NCBI RefSeq assembly: GCF_008831285.2
Contig: NC_045150.1
Coordinates: 5,160,001-5,224,000, forward strand
Length of the DNA stretch: 64,000 bases
Source of the DNA: Nymphaea colorata
Lineage: Eukaryota > Streptophyta > Magnoliopsida > Nymphaeales > Nymphaeaceae
Reading direction: 5' to 3'
Shown: piece by piece, positions 39,401-48,969 of the stretch
Position numbering within the stretch: the stretch's first letter is position 1
Layout of the letters: each line of letters opens with the position of its first letter
Made by a program: the position numbers and the translations under genes
Notes under the pieces: generated by a model
Seen by the model: only the letters and a program-made list of their open reading frames with translations
Databases searched by the model: none
What the model was told of the DNA's origin: nothing

Positions 39401-39676
39401 GGTGAACTTGTTGAGATGTTGCAGAATGCAGCCCCACTGAGACAGGAGGGAATTTGTTCATCCCAGCAAGCTCAAGCCTCAAACTCACAAATTTTGGACA
39501 CAAAATCAAATCACACAGAAAATTCTGAAACTGGACAAGCTACCTGTACAAGTGGTGGCTCGCATTTAGGAGTCAGATCTTCGGTATTTCTTTCAAGGAC
39601 CAAGGCTGATGCCATGGAAGAACTGAAGAGCTACAGTAAAATGAAAGACTTGTTGCTACAGCAAAGTGGACCTTGA
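18710..39676 (+). CDS. ATG13: Autophagy-related protein 13
   Basis: Regulatory subunit of the ATG1/ATG13 kinase complex that starts autophagosome formation in the cytosol. Coding exons: 18710-20311, 20469-20647 and 39310-39676; all junctions are GT-AG and in phase, giving about 715 residues. The N-terminal HORMA-type region is recognisable from [45 protein letters not shown] and [20 protein letters not shown], then YRPSL and [13 protein letters not shown]. The middle is a long Ser/Pro-rich disordered region. Exon 2 carries [18 protein letters not shown]. Exon 3 carries [18 protein letters not shown] and ends LLLQQSGP. Order and motifs match plant ATG13. I chose the ATG at 18710 because homology starts right after it. 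Intron 2 is 18,662 bp, filled with nested retrotransposons. Reading through intron 1 would end at 20407 and give a shorter protein lacking exons 2-3. Confidence 0.93.
20700..23395. other. ATG13 intron 2, left part, no recognised element
   Basis: AT-rich intron sequence. Short ORFs on both strands show no family motif. About 22080-22300 shares AT-rich style (clusters of TCTCGTGATATT and GAAAAAAT) with stretches in QCR6 intron 1, but no element ends were found. Confidence 0.5.
23399..23562. repeat. Tandem duplication separated by (TA)n
   Basis: A unit of about 56 bp at 23401-23456 (starting CAGCATAGTTAGTCAACC) recurs at 23493-23548 with one visible difference (AGTCAA to GGTCAA). Both copies run into (TA)n tracts, suggesting a duplication mediated by the microsatellite. 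Confidence 0.85.
23685..24207. mobile_element. TIR element, inverted and microsatellite-expanded copy
   Basis: Same family as 5090-6344 in opposite orientation. Its left end (TATGTCATATGG, or TTTGTCACATGG a little inside) leads into GTACCGG-type repeats and the palindrome at 23865-23892 (13-bp arms, 2-bp spacer). Its right end reads GCCGTACCCCTGTATCC and ends near GTGACAT. A (CATA)n(TA)n array at 24058-24142 lies inside. The exact ends and TSD are obscured. Confidence 0.55.
24960..25141. mobile_element. TIR element, partial degenerate copy
   Basis: Contains a decayed form of the family palindrome (GGACTCAGTCAA and TTGACCAAGTCC) followed by GTACC-rich sequence and an end CCCATGTGATATAG. Only the palindrome-bearing end is recognisable. 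Confidence 0.5.
25224..25491. repeat. Microsatellites (GT)n(AT)n and (AT)n(TTTA)n
   Basis: Two compound arrays at 25228-25283 and 25442-25491 in ATG13 intron 2. They generate long but meaningless ORFs of YIYIYI and HTHTHT type. Confidence 0.9.
26371..26476. repeat. Pyrimidine tract bracketed by direct repeats
   Basis: CCTCAATTTCACAATATGT occurs at 26371-26389 and again at about 26458-26476. Between them is an almost pure C/T stretch of CCTCC, CTCCAT and CTCCGT units. Nothing coding. Confidence 0.8.
26551..26815. repeat. GC-rich tandem repeat block
   Basis: Strikingly GC-rich compared with flanks. A 49-bp unit containing GGGAAACGGGAAGAGAGAGG occurs at about 26592 and 26641, followed by roughly 30-bp units of GGGGGCGGACTGCGGAGAGG, then GGGCCGGGCCGGGCC. 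It abuts the truncated end of a copia reverse transcriptase at about 26816. ORFs of 85-110 codons are open on both strands because of the composition and are not taken as genes. Confidence 0.75.
26816..27049 (-). pseudogene. TE3 fragment: start of reverse transcriptase
   Basis: Reverse strand, broken frames: [42 protein letters not shown], the N-terminal copia RT block. It stops at the GC-rich block. It is the continuation of the integrase piece at 32251-32470, separated by the TE1 insertion. The link between integrase and RT is shortened, so TE3 already carried an internal deletion. Confidence 0.75.
27055..27361 (-). repeat. TE1 3' LTR
   Basis: 307 bp. Contains a hairpin at 27297-27322 (arms GGATCGGGTCTG, 2-base loop) followed by a further copy of AGACCCGATCC. 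The polyprotein stop codon lies just inside this LTR. Confidence 0.95.
27356..31651 (-). pseudogene. TE1 copia Gag-Pol polyprotein with one in-frame stop
   Basis: Starts at the ATG at 31651 and stays in a single frame for 1432 codons except for one TAG at 31193-31195, 152 codons in. Order: UBN2 gag; zinc knuckle [14 protein letters not shown]; protease [13 protein letters not shown]; integrase zinc module ([14 protein letters not shown]) and catalytic region ([21 protein letters not shown]); reverse transcriptase with YVDDIVITG; RNase H with [17 protein letters not shown] and [11 protein letters not shown]. Integrase before RT is the copia order. No frameshift seen. The stop falls in gag, so the Pol part could be made only by readthrough or internal initiation; it is otherwise complete. 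Confidence 0.92.
31944..32250 (-). repeat. TE1 5' LTR
   Basis: 307 bp, near-identical to 27055-27361: differences are CTCTCCG versus CTTTCCG and CACTTAG versus CACGTAG. It should carry the element promoter, directed toward lower coordinates. Confidence 0.95.
32251..32470 (-). pseudogene. TE3 fragment: integrase core end
   Basis: Reverse strand gives [31 protein letters not shown], and then VPKSFLTEA, the end of a copia integrase core. It sits between the TE1 and TE2 insertions and joins the pieces 26816-27049 and 34053-36045. Confidence 0.75.
32471..32725 (+). repeat. TE2 5' LTR
   Basis: 255 bp, TGTTGAAG...TTTCTACA. Contains repeated GGATCC/CCGATCC motifs and a GAGAGAGAG run. Confidence 0.93.
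32742..33803 (+). CDS. TE2 truncated copia RT/RNase H ORF
   Basis: An open frame of 353 residues from the first in-frame ATG ([16 protein letters not shown]). It has the RT catalytic box [11 protein letters not shown], the RT-RNase H connection ending [19 protein letters not shown], and a full RNase H ([47 protein letters not shown]). The front half of RT and everything upstream are missing. The frame has no stop or frameshift, and ends a few bases into the 3' LTR. Whether any protein is made is unknown. Confidence 0.85.
   Translation: MRQCGYHQGNGDHTLFVKRNEQKVTILLVYVDDMIVTGDDEDEIMKLKKLLAIVFDLKDLGKLKYFLGIEIARSGTSLVLNQRKYTLDLLKETEKLGCRPASTPLDAGHKLSLRDGEPLREEAKRRYQCLVGKLIYLTLTRPDITFAVNVMSQFMHAPTDAHLKAVDRILCYLKRNPGKGLLYVKQDTLGIEGYSDADWASCIDTRRSTFGYCIYLGGNLIVWRSKRQDVCSCSSAEAEYRAVAMGVSELLWLKVLLTDIGIKVEEPMKMYCDNKSAINLANNPVLHDRTKHVEIDRHFIRERIDAKDLVLPYMKSEDQTADVLTKALSSTSFERNVSKLGMFDMYAQLEGGC
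33798..34052 (+). repeat. TE2 3' LTR
   Basis: 255 bp, about 97 percent identical to the 5' LTR; directly follows the polypurine tract. Confidence 0.93.
34053..36563 (-). mobile_element. TE3: old copia element, 5' part (gag to integrase) with 5' LTR
   Basis: 5' LTR at 36046-36563, primer-binding site (reverse strand TGGTATCAGAGC) ending at 36045. Decayed gag ([16 protein letters not shown]) at about 35040-35270 and a broken zinc knuckle near 34970. The protease motif reads LILDSEPHF at about 34750, where the catalytic family motif is DSG. Then [16 protein letters not shown], the pre-integrase [15 protein letters not shown], and integrase [13 protein letters not shown]. Several frameshifts. 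The rest of pol lies at 32251-32470 and 26816-27049 beyond younger insertions; its 3' LTR is not present. Confidence 0.85.
36046..36563 (-). repeat. TE3 5' LTR
   Basis: 518 bp with TG...CA ends (TGTCATCC at the primer-binding-site side, TTCTAACA at the outer edge). Contains an (AC)n(AT)n microsatellite at 36413-36461. Confidence 0.8.
36564..38490 (-). pseudogene. Ty3/gypsy relic: gag, protease region, front of RT
   Basis: Reverse strand with many stops: from high to low coordinates, a retrotransposon gag segment ([24 protein letters not shown]), a zinc-knuckle-like stretch near 37860, an aspartic-protease region, then [48 protein letters not shown] and VFFGDIL, the gypsy RT series (family [22 protein letters not shown], FxDDIL). 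It is cut exactly where the TE3 LTR begins, so TE3 inserted into it. This is the oldest recognisable layer of the nest. Confidence 0.8.
38500..39309. other. End of ATG13 intron 2
   Basis: No element or coding sequence recognised. It ends in the TTTCTCCAG acceptor of ATG13 exon 3. Confidence 0.6.
39310..39676 (+). CDS. ATG13: ATG13 last coding exon
   Basis: The acceptor is TTTTCTCCAG before GAATGAG. The first base completes the AGG codon begun at the end of exon 2 (20646-20647), so the frame continues as NRNESFDRK. It encodes the C-terminal LPVRKS...[11 protein letters not shown] block typical of plant ATG13 and stops with TGA at 39674-39676. It lies 18.7 kb from exon 2, so gene finders could call it as a separate gene. 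Confidence 0.9.
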
Positions 39677-40569
39677 GTGGTCAGATGCTAAATTTGATTC
39701 CAGTGAGATGTTTCATTTGTGTATATAATATGTATAGTTCTTCATGAATTTGGTGTTTCAGTTTGGTCCTATTATTTTAATATGCTGCCATGGTATGTTG
39801 GTTGAGGTACTAGGTACCTTTTGAGATCCTCAAAATTATACGAGATGGTATACCATGGTTTCATATTCTTAGATCCAGAATAGCTGGTTAAGCTTTATTC
39901 TTCTTTATGTATATATAATTGAACCTTTTTATTTTGGTTTCAAAAGATGTAGATAATGCAAGTCTGTCTATCTTGAGTACTTCATACATGTTGGTATATA
40001 TGCAGGTCATGATGCTGACTTTGCTGGTCTAAATGTGTTTTCGAAGTTTAGTGTAAATATTTTTGTCTCCGCTGAAAGCAGAACAAAGGGATCCTCTTGA
40101 TTGTAAATAATACTGATATATGTAGAGTTGAATTTCTTATATTACATTGTTGTTTTCTTTTCTTCATTCTCACATTTCCTGAGGGCGTTTTGCTTGAAAT
40201 GTCGGGCTAGGTGATGCTTGTTTCCCATTTCATTTGCAGCGTCTTGTGTCTGGTCTTTCTCTGATGCAATGAATGCTCGTGCATGGTTCCATTGTTCAAC
40301 TGTGGCATATGTAGGCATTCTTGAGCCTCTCCTCAAGGGGTCATTTTCGCTTCATGGAAGATGATCTGGTTTAATAATAGCAACCTGAAACGCGCACATT
40401 GAACTGTTGGTCTGCAATATGCGGACGGGCTTCCTTTCCATCAAGAGCTCCACCCGTCTTCAACTCAAAAGGACTGCCTGACGGGGAAAGGTTGAGTTTC
40501 AGTATTTGAATTTGTATTCTAGAATTTTGTTGGACTGTCTATGCCAAAAAAGGAGTATCCTTTTGGGTC
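39677..40569 (+). other. ATG13 3' UTR and downstream DNA
   Basis: T-rich sequence following the ATG13 stop, with AATAA-like A/T runs (for example 40107-40112). The polyadenylation site cannot be fixed. No ORF with a family signature. Confidence 0.45.
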
Positions 40570-40699
40570 TGTTTGGCAAAAGTAACAGTGTTACTGTTCG
40601 ATGTATTTGCCCTAATGTGGTTCCAGGTGTTCCATGAATCTACTCCAACATTTAAGGCAAATACATAGGACGGTAACATACTTTTACCATCGCCAAACA
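40570..40699. mobile_element. Foldback MITE
   Basis: 130 bp with long imperfect inverted arms: the left arm TGTTTGGCAAAAGTAACAGT and the reverse complement of the right arm, TGTTTGGCGATGGTAAAAGT, followed on both arms by ATGTATTTGCC. No clear target duplication. A degenerate relative occurs at about 13547-13640. Confidence 0.65.
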
Positions 40700-41779
40700 G
40701 TGTCTTCGGAACCAAAGCTGTCCTTTATCAGAGAATCCCCATAGTGCAAGTGACAACTAATCTTTAAGTGATTGTGGAAAATGCATGTATCTGAGAAGGA
40801 AAATAATGACGTTTCTGCTTGTTTCATGCACAAATCTATGCCACTAAATGGTTTAGTGTAGCGGGAAAAAGGTCTACCATCATATGGTTGATTATTTTAA
40901 TATGGTTGTCCCTCTTTTGTGCTCGCGGATTTCTGCTATGCCTTGGGGTATACAGTCCTACCTTTGGAGTTTTATCATCTTGAGGGTCGATCTACAATCT
41001 ATATCTTGCCACTTTGATACCATAAAAACCGAAAGTAAACCAAGACCATGTATTTTGACCAAGTTAGAGCACACTAGCTTGAAAAGCATTTCCTTTCTCA
41101 GGAAAAGCCAGGGCAAATATGGTCATCAAATCTCCTCAGAAGATAAGTGGAAAAAGTCCATGGATATAATCCACCAGGTCTATAAATTTTGACAAAGCGA
41201 AATCACTTGTTAGAAAGAGTTTTTGTTTTAAAGAACAAGGGAAATCTGGGGCAGAAATCTCTTTTTAACTAGTAAAACCCCAGGGTTGTGCCTTCCCCAT
41301 CCCAAAAGGTGCACGAGGTAGGATCCATGGGAAGTGAAGTGTTGCAGCCCACTAAGCAGCCACATCCCGCCCCTCGCCATGCCAATCCCACTGGGTCTCT
41401 ACTTCAAGCACGTAAGGAGCTGGCACCCATTGAAATGGAACTATTACTCTCTGTTAGGAAGCCAACGCCCATCCTGGCCATACCAATCTAGTTGGGTCCG
41501 ACTTGATGGAAAAAAAGAAGATTCGATGCGTGGTAGTTGTTTACTTCATCTACATTGTCTGCAAAGTTCAAGTATTTTATTAACTGACCTGCATTTTGAT
41601 CTCTCTCTCTCTCTCTTATGTATATATGTAAGGGAATTCATTGTTGTCATGTGCCGGATACTGTTAGATGATTAAATATAGAGCAAAAAAGTCTTTTTGA
41701 GCATTCACTTTTAATTTTAATTCTCAAAGTAAATGTCACGTTACCAATTTTATTCATTTTACAATGAATAGACAATCAG

Positions 41780-42400
41780 TTTTTATTGAGATAACATATT
41801 AACATCATTTCTAGCCAACAATATATCGTCCACATACAAAGAGAGAATTATATAGCTTTTCCAATGTTTTGTACAAACAATGATCTTCACCAACCATGTT
41901 ATATTCTTCGTCTACAATTATAACATGAAATATTAAGTACCACAATCTAGATAATAGTTGGAATCCATAAGTGGACCACTTGAGCTTGCAAACTTTATAC
42001 TGTTGTCCTTTAGTGAAAACTCTCCGGTTATTCCATATAATTTTCCTCATATATTCCTTCGTTGAGAAATGCTATCTTTATATCCATGTGATATAATTCC
42101 ATATTCATATATGAGATATGGCTAGTATAGGGTGATTAAAGGTCATCTTGACTATTGGACAAAAAGTTTCTTTATAGCCTATGCCTTCTATCTCTTTGTA
42201 TCTTTTTTGCAACCAATCTAGTTTTGAAACTTTTGGTAGATTCTTTTGCATTTTTCTTAATATCTATAACTCATTTGATAGCTTTTCTTTTTTTTGAAAG
42301 ATCAACAAGGTCTAGACCTTATTTGTTTCATCAATGTCACCTCTTTATCCATATCCTTTTGTCATTCCAGAGAACTACTTTTGAGGGTTAGATCCCCTCT
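41780..42400 (-). pseudogene. Copia reverse transcriptase relic
   Basis: Reverse strand, broken frames: KTRLVAKRYKEIEGIGYKET, KVCKLKWSTYGFQ, LSRLWY, VGEDHCLY, matching copia RT ([21 protein letters not shown], [11 protein letters not shown], DHCLY). Stops and frameshifts throughout; no LTR found. Confidence 0.65.
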
Positions 42401-42439
42401 TTTATTAAAACAAAACCAACAGAAATGTATACAACACAA

Positions 42440-45400
42440 AAATTTCAATCATAGTTTTGATCATACCCCTAGTATATCTGTTCTCAAACTGAATGCCAAT
42501 CATTCTCAAGGTGGCTCCAAAGTTTACAGCTACTAGGATAGTAATAAACAGTGAGCAGTTGGATGGTCTCTGGGGCTGGCCATCCTCTTGCAATTTTGAG
42601 TATGTTCACCAGCCCACGTGAGTTTCTGCTTGCTACTAAGTTGCTCTGCCTCCATTGGATTTCGTATGTCAAATTGTTAATCCATCCAAATTGTTGGCAA
42701 CGACAAAAAAATGCCCACTCTGCCCGGCATTACGGGAAATGCATTCCATGCACCTCTTAAGTTTCCAGTCCTTATCAAAGGGACATTTGCCGTCATCCTG
42801 TCATGCTAAATCAAATCTGAAACAACTTTCATTGTTCTTCATGAGAGCTACAATTCCAACTAGTCTCCCACTATGCAAATTAACAATATCGATGTCCATC
42901 CATATTAATACCCCATATCCTAGTTCCCCATAGTAGTCCCATGCAAAGCCAAATTTGGATAGAACACTTTTCCTGTTATGTAACTTTTTCAGTTCTTTGA
43001 TAGAAAGTAATCATTGTAGAGATTTCAAATCCATCTCTGGTGCTTTGTCAGTCATTGCCTTCATGCTGCATATTGTTCCTCATTTTCTAAATATGTCAAA
43101 AAAATGTGCAAGCGTTTCTTCAACATTTTATAAGAATCATGTTCTTTATTTGCCTTCTGCACCACTACTCAATGGTGTCATAGTTGATTTTGGCTGAAAC
43201 TTGGATTGACCAAATTTCCTTAGAATAGTGCTCCAAGTACAACTCTTCGCTTTGCTTTGATGAAAGACAAGATGGACATCAGTTTCTGTAGCCACCTTGC
43301 ATAGATAGCAGTGACTATGTCTTGTTAAGGTCGATTTTGATACATACAAACTTAGCTTTTTTTTTACTTAAAATATGAATTATCTCATGACTCAGAAGAA
43401 TGCTATTCTGGATGCACCTGCCCATCAAGAATGCATTTTGGTTCTTGGTTAGTATGCGACTAAGTATAGGTCTCATACAATGAACAATAATCCAAGTCAT
43501 GAATTTGACAATGCTAGTGCATAGGGATATAAGACAAAATCCATAGTGCATGTTCCCATTTCCTTAAGAATTAGAACAATATGTGTTTTATTTATACTAT
43601 TGACAATGTGCATCATGCAAAAAAAAAAAAAAAAGGATCTTCGATGGTAGCACTAACATAATCATGAATGATATTCCAAAACTTTTGGTAAAATTGGTTG
43701 TTGAATCCATCTGGTCTAGCTGTTGCATCTCTATTTGAGTGCAGTACATCTCATTGAATCTCATCATCAAGTATACCCTTCATAAGCATAACATTTGCTT
43801 TCTCATTGACTGTAGGGCCTATACTGACCAGAGAAGGGAAGTTACATAATGTCATATCATTACCTAGAAGGTTGTTGAAATAATTGTTCTTGGTAGCAAA
43901 AATCTCTTCTATTTCACTCGTAGTCTTAGCCTCAAGCATAACTGAGCTTATTCTATTTTTTTTTTGCCTACCTTTTACCATTGTGTGAAAAATTCTTATG
44001 TTAAGGTCTCCATGCAAGTCTATTCTCAATTTTTGTTTCTCTAGGTCCTCATCCAACTTAAGTAGATTGTGAAGCTCTTTTCTAACTTTGGCCTCACATT
44101 TCTGGCCCCAACATCTGCCTCATGTTCTCTACTCTACACCTTACCAATCTGGTTCTTTAGTCTCTCAATCATCTTTGCCAGATCATTTCGGCCACTTTTA
44201 ATCTATTCACAAAGACCATACCTAACTGCTTTCTTTTTAGCAATATTGAGGTTAATCATCGCACACCATCTCACATATAACCTCTATTTGTTAGATATCC
44301 CTACTACCTTGAACTTGCTCCTAGGAAAGGTAAATATTGGATTCTTAGTGGCCTCTAAAACAATCAATTTGTGGTTGATGTCAATCGAGATAGAATGCAA
44401 ATCTTCAAGGACTAACTTCTATCGTCCATCAATTTTAACAATACAAATCAATGATTTAATTTGTACATCACAGTAGCATATCATGACCTAAGTCACATGG
44501 GTATGGGTATGGGTATGGTTTGGGTACAGGTACAAAGATACAGGTATGGACATGACAACTTTAAAAAATGTGGCACGGGGGTACAACATGGTATATGTAT
44601 GTATGTATGTATGCAAAATAACACAAAACAATCAAAATGAAAGCAACATTTTAGTAAACAAGTGATATAAATAAAAACATTAGTATGTTAATGAACAATA
44701 ACTCTAAGAATAGATTGAAAAGTATGGTGAAAAAAATAAAAATCAAAGCAAATGTAAGCAGTTTAAATCTAAAGGTATCCGAGTGTGTCCAAGTACCCAT
44801 TTTGGGTACGAGTACAACGACACGGGTACGTGGATCTTACTGAAGTAACCATGTGACTTAGATCATGACCTGTTATTGGACCAAATATACTTGCAAAATT
44901 GGTCAAAGATTTCCATGAATTCATTGTAAGAGATAAATTTTGTGAAAGTAAGGCATGACCAAAGGGCTAGTAGTCTCCCAGTCTTTTCCCATGACCCACA
45001 AGCTAAATTGAAATAACGGTGTATAACACTGAGCACTGCAATCTCCTTATTTCATTAGTAAGGTTAGTAAATTGGCTTCTTCTAATTCTTTAGTTTGGGG
45101 TGTAGATAAACCACTACTACTACAAATGCCCTTTGAGAAGCAGTATCTTTAAGCTGGATTGTGATCCGATAATGGCTTGCTTGCTAATCATGAGTAATAA
45201 TCTTCTTTGTTCCATAGCTCCAGATTTTAGTCCACAAACCATTCACCTGAATATTAGAAAATGAGGTGTATCACAAGAGTTTTAAGCCTCACTCCTCAAC
45301 TGTTTATTAGAAAGCTTAGTGATTGGGCGGTGCATGCTGAAACATGTCGCCATGTTGAAGTAGATTCTCTACCAGCCCATGGGCATTTCATGCAAAGATC

Positions 45401-46600
45401 CTCATGGCTCTATCTCTGCAGAGAGCCCTCCCCCCACATAATGTACAGCTCCTCCCTACTGCCATCTTTTTCTTTATCTTCCATCATCATCTCCACACGA
45501 ATCAGTATTAGGCTTTGAGCACTTCGATCTATGGTAGCACCATTGAACAGATCAGCTTTGAAGCTTGTTTCATATGCCATGAGTTCCATCACCTCACTTT
45601 TATCATGATCCCTCTAATTAGCAATTCAATTGATTTCTGTCAGCACTTCTTTACTTTTATTATATTTTGTTGGACTGACTTCTTTCGTTGGTTGGGGAAC
45701 ATTAAATATTTTCTCCTCATCAGATATCACTATACTCTTCATGCACAATCTAGGATTGCGTTTTGATGTTTAAACTAATATTCACTATTTTCCATCATGG
45801 ATAACATCTATCTCCACTTCAAAAAATTGCTTTTTTAGCTCCTCACAGGCAAAGGTGAAGCGGCTGGTTGCACCACATTTTATGCAGAACCGCAGTTTTG
45901 ATTCATATTCAATAGTTGGTGACAAGAAGTTTTCCTCGTCAAAAGTATGTTTAACTTCAAACATTGGTTGAATGCTTAACGAGTCTGCGATCAAAATTTT
46001 AGCGAATCCTAAGCTCGTGACTTCTTTAGTGTATGAATTGGCATCAACAAAGGATCCTTTCATAAATTCTACTATCGAATGAATATTCTGGTTTTTCGAA
46101 GGTCAACTCAAAGATTCGGTAGGTGCACCCAAATATGAACCTTATTTCTGGCCACTACTTTTAGTGGCATTCCAAGGTACCACTAACTAGCAGTGAGCAA
46201 TCTGCCCTTCAACTTTCCAATGACCAGGAGACGAAATCAGTTGCAGATTGGCTTCTTTTGAAGCCCATATGAGTAACAAGCCCTTGCCCACAAAGGTGAA
46301 CTTTAAAAAAGGCATATCTTGTCATAAGCATTATAGTACTGAGAATGTGTTGTTGTAGTCAATCCTGCTTTGATCCGACCCTCATGCCAATGTTACAACT
46401 GCAGTGAAGTTGAATGGCTTCTTCATATGCTCATGTGCTGATTTAGAGATGCACAATACTCGTTCTCCATTAACTTCCTTGATTGTTACCTCAGGATATT
46501 CATGCTCGAGCTGCCCAAGATATCCTTCAACAATAGACGCCCACATCCCCTTGAATGTAAATGAGCCATGCCTGACTGGGAGGAAGGCTTAAGCGGTCAC
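42440..46600 (-). mobile_element. L1-type LINE, decayed and internally deleted
   Basis: Reads right to left. ORF1-like: a DUF4283-type segment (GLLLIWASKEANLQLISSPG) at about 46200-46330, then 45785-46063 with the zinc-knuckle-like RFCIKCG. Endonuclease remnants (FVVVVVYLHP) near 45100. The pre-RT region is at 43751-44056. Reverse transcriptase at 43315-43551 (ISLCTSIVKFMTWIIVHCMR, NAFLMGRCIQNSILLSHEII, KIDLNKT) stops abruptly and joins a zf-RVT domain (CYLCKVATETDVHLVFHQS) at 43146-43349, so most of RT including the catalytic box is deleted. A TIR element copy interrupts it at 44489-44861. An A-run lies at 43618-43634. Confidence 0.75.
44489..44861. mobile_element. TIR element with perfect 9-bp target duplication, copy in LINE
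   Basis: 373 bp, begins TAAGTCACATGGGTA and ends CCATGTGACTTAG. Flanked by perfect 9-bp duplications ATCATGACC (44480-44488 and 44862-44870). Contains GGGTATGGGTATGG and GGGTACGAGTAC motifs of the family and an ATGTATGT microsatellite, no ORF. It entered the LINE at 42440-46600, so it is younger than that element. Confidence 0.8.
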
Positions 46601-47539
46601 CAGTGCCATCATCTTCCTTGCAATGCATTCCTGATTGATCCCCTCACTGAACCACACTCCCAGAACCTTTTCCCATCACCGCCAGCCAGAAATGGCTGCC
46701 AAAGGCTCACCCTCCCCCACCCAAAACACCTTCTGGTCACCAACAACTGCTTTTTTCTCAAGAAAAGAGAAAAATTTCTGAAGGTAGTTTTTTCCATTCA
46801 AATTTTTTTGGGTGAAAAGAAGTTTGTCATATATTCTTAGGTATATCATCTTTCTGCGGTAAGAGAATAAATGTCTCACCTTTATTATCAAATCTTCGTC
46901 ATGGTACCTTTGCATATTATGTCAAATTGATGAATTTAATATTGCCTTATTTTAATGCAAAAATCACTTGCACTATCTTGCACTGGTTGGGACACTTCCT
47001 CAAGTATCTCAATCACTTGAACATTTTACCATCTTTCTATTTTGAACGATCCAATTCATAAAATTGAATACCCTTCTCAATGTCTCCCACTGTAGGAAAC
47101 TTATTGTCCAAAAATGTGTCATCTCTTGAGTATATTTTTATGTCTCATTCCCGTCAAGAGTATATGTACTTTTGAATATTCATAATATCTGATAAAGACA
47201 TATTTTTTCCCTTGGTCTCAATTAATTTTAATTTTCCATATTTATGGGAAAGATCACAAATATAAGTTGCAAACTCTAGGGTCTTAAGTAATTTAGGTCA
47301 ATTTATCTACCTATTTGCAGTGCATATGAGATGTGTGTGTGTGTGTGTGTGGCGATCAATAAACAAACTCTTCAAAAAAAAAGATTGGCATGCTTGTTTG
47401 CACTAACAGACTTAACCATCTCCATTAGATTCCTTTTTTTTTCTCTCTCTCTCTGCAATACCATTTTATTATATCATTCTAGGAGTGGTTTATTGTTCTT
47501 GAAAGCATTAGTCTTTCGGCTAGGCAGCTTCTCAACCAT

Positions 47540-47830
47540 ATTTATGAACCATTTATAACAATCCAATGCTTCATTCTTAAGAGATAAAAAAAATGTAATT
47601 GAATCGAGTGAACTCATCAATAAATGTCATAAAATAAGATGCATCATGTTTAAAGTTACATGTATTGAATTACAAATGTCTCAATGGATTAGTTATAATA
47701 GGTAAGTTGCTCTAGTTACCATAACAAATGGTTTTCTTGTAGTTTTTTCTGTATGGTAAAGTTCATATATGGGAATGTCATTGTTTGTGATTGAACCTGG
47801 AAGACCCTTTGTTGTGGGTCTTTTTGTCTT
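47540..47830 (-). pseudogene. Copia integrase relic
   Basis: The reverse strand reads ASYFMTFIDEFTRFNYIFFL followed by KNEALDCYKWFINMVE, matching the copia integrase core (YFxTFIDDxSRxxxVYFLKxKSEAxxxFKxF). The rest is too decayed to delimit. The surrounding 46900-48300 shows no other supported feature. Confidence 0.5.
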
Positions 47831-48374
47831 AGACCCAATACATCGAGTGCGTGTGCCATATGGATACATCCATGTACATAGGCGGAAGCAATAAACTAAA
47901 AACTATCATCAGATACATTCATGAAGTCACGTATAACTTCTAATATAAAAGTTCGTTTATTTTTATAGTGTTGTCCAATTAAATGTTCACAAATGAGTCT
48001 CCAAAAAAAATTTATTATCCGAAGTCAAAAGAGTATAAATACAAACATGATTCTTATCAGTATTCAAAGCATGCAATACATCATGCAGTATTTAATTTTA
48101 TATGTTCCTAGTTATTGGGCAATGACCTAATCACTATTGCGCCTATTGTTCATTCATCAAGATGCCTAGCTGAATTTAATTCTTTAATCATACTTTTCAT
48201 CTCCATAAATGCTAGCTCAAGATATTTTGAGGGGGTTCTTGGTAAGAGCCAAAATTAATAATTAATTTCTAAGTTTTCTCACAGATGTCCCACCAAACTT
48301 GCCTTTCAATATTAGCCACATTTTAGTATTTTAAAATTGCTAAAACATGTTCAAGAGTGTCGAGAGCTTGAGCC

Positions 48375-48690
48375 TCTCATTTATCAAAGCAGAGTACGTC
48401 ACAACTATTATTGCAGCATGTAAAGCAGTTTAGTTATGAAAAATTATTTCAGACCTTTAGCAAAAACAATAAAGTTCAACCATTATCTACTGTAATAATA
48501 AATCTGTCATTACCAGGACCAAAAAACCAGTATCTGAAGCATATTGAAATTCTACATAACTACACTAATCGTGATAGAGTTAGTCACCAGTGCGCATATA
48601 TTAATCAATCTTTACCACCAAACAAATTTGACTTAATTGACACTTACAAGTTAAAGGGAGGTGTTAAAATGCATTTTTTAAATGGATTTT
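48375..48690 (+). pseudogene. Copia RNase H relic followed by probable 3' LTR
   Basis: Broken + strand frames give SLSFIKAEYVTTIIAACKAV, YCNNKSVIT, then HIEILHNYT and SLPPNKFDLI, all copia RNase H / pol-end motifs. The frame ends at a purine run AAAGGGAGGTG followed by TGTTAAAATGC from about 48663, which looks like a polypurine tract and LTR start. A TATATAAAA-like box at 48873 is compatible with an LTR promoter. The LTR's far end was not located. Confidence 0.6.
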
Positions 48691-48969
48691 GAACTTGAGA
48701 TCCAAAGCCAAAAGAAAAATGGCAAGGACGATGGAATGAATGAGGGGATTTTGATCTTCCCAAAAAAATTGAAATTTATAAAATGCTTAGCAATTTGAAA
48801 TTACAAATCCTTAAGCATTCCTTGAAGGTGATGATTATATTTATGATTCTTGAAAACATCCTCATGTAAAGCCTATATAAAAAATATGAAGGCTATTGCT
48901 TTTGTGATCTGTAAAAAGCAAATCAAAAATAGAAAAGTTCTCCTCTCCAACTTTTTTTTTCTTCTTTCT

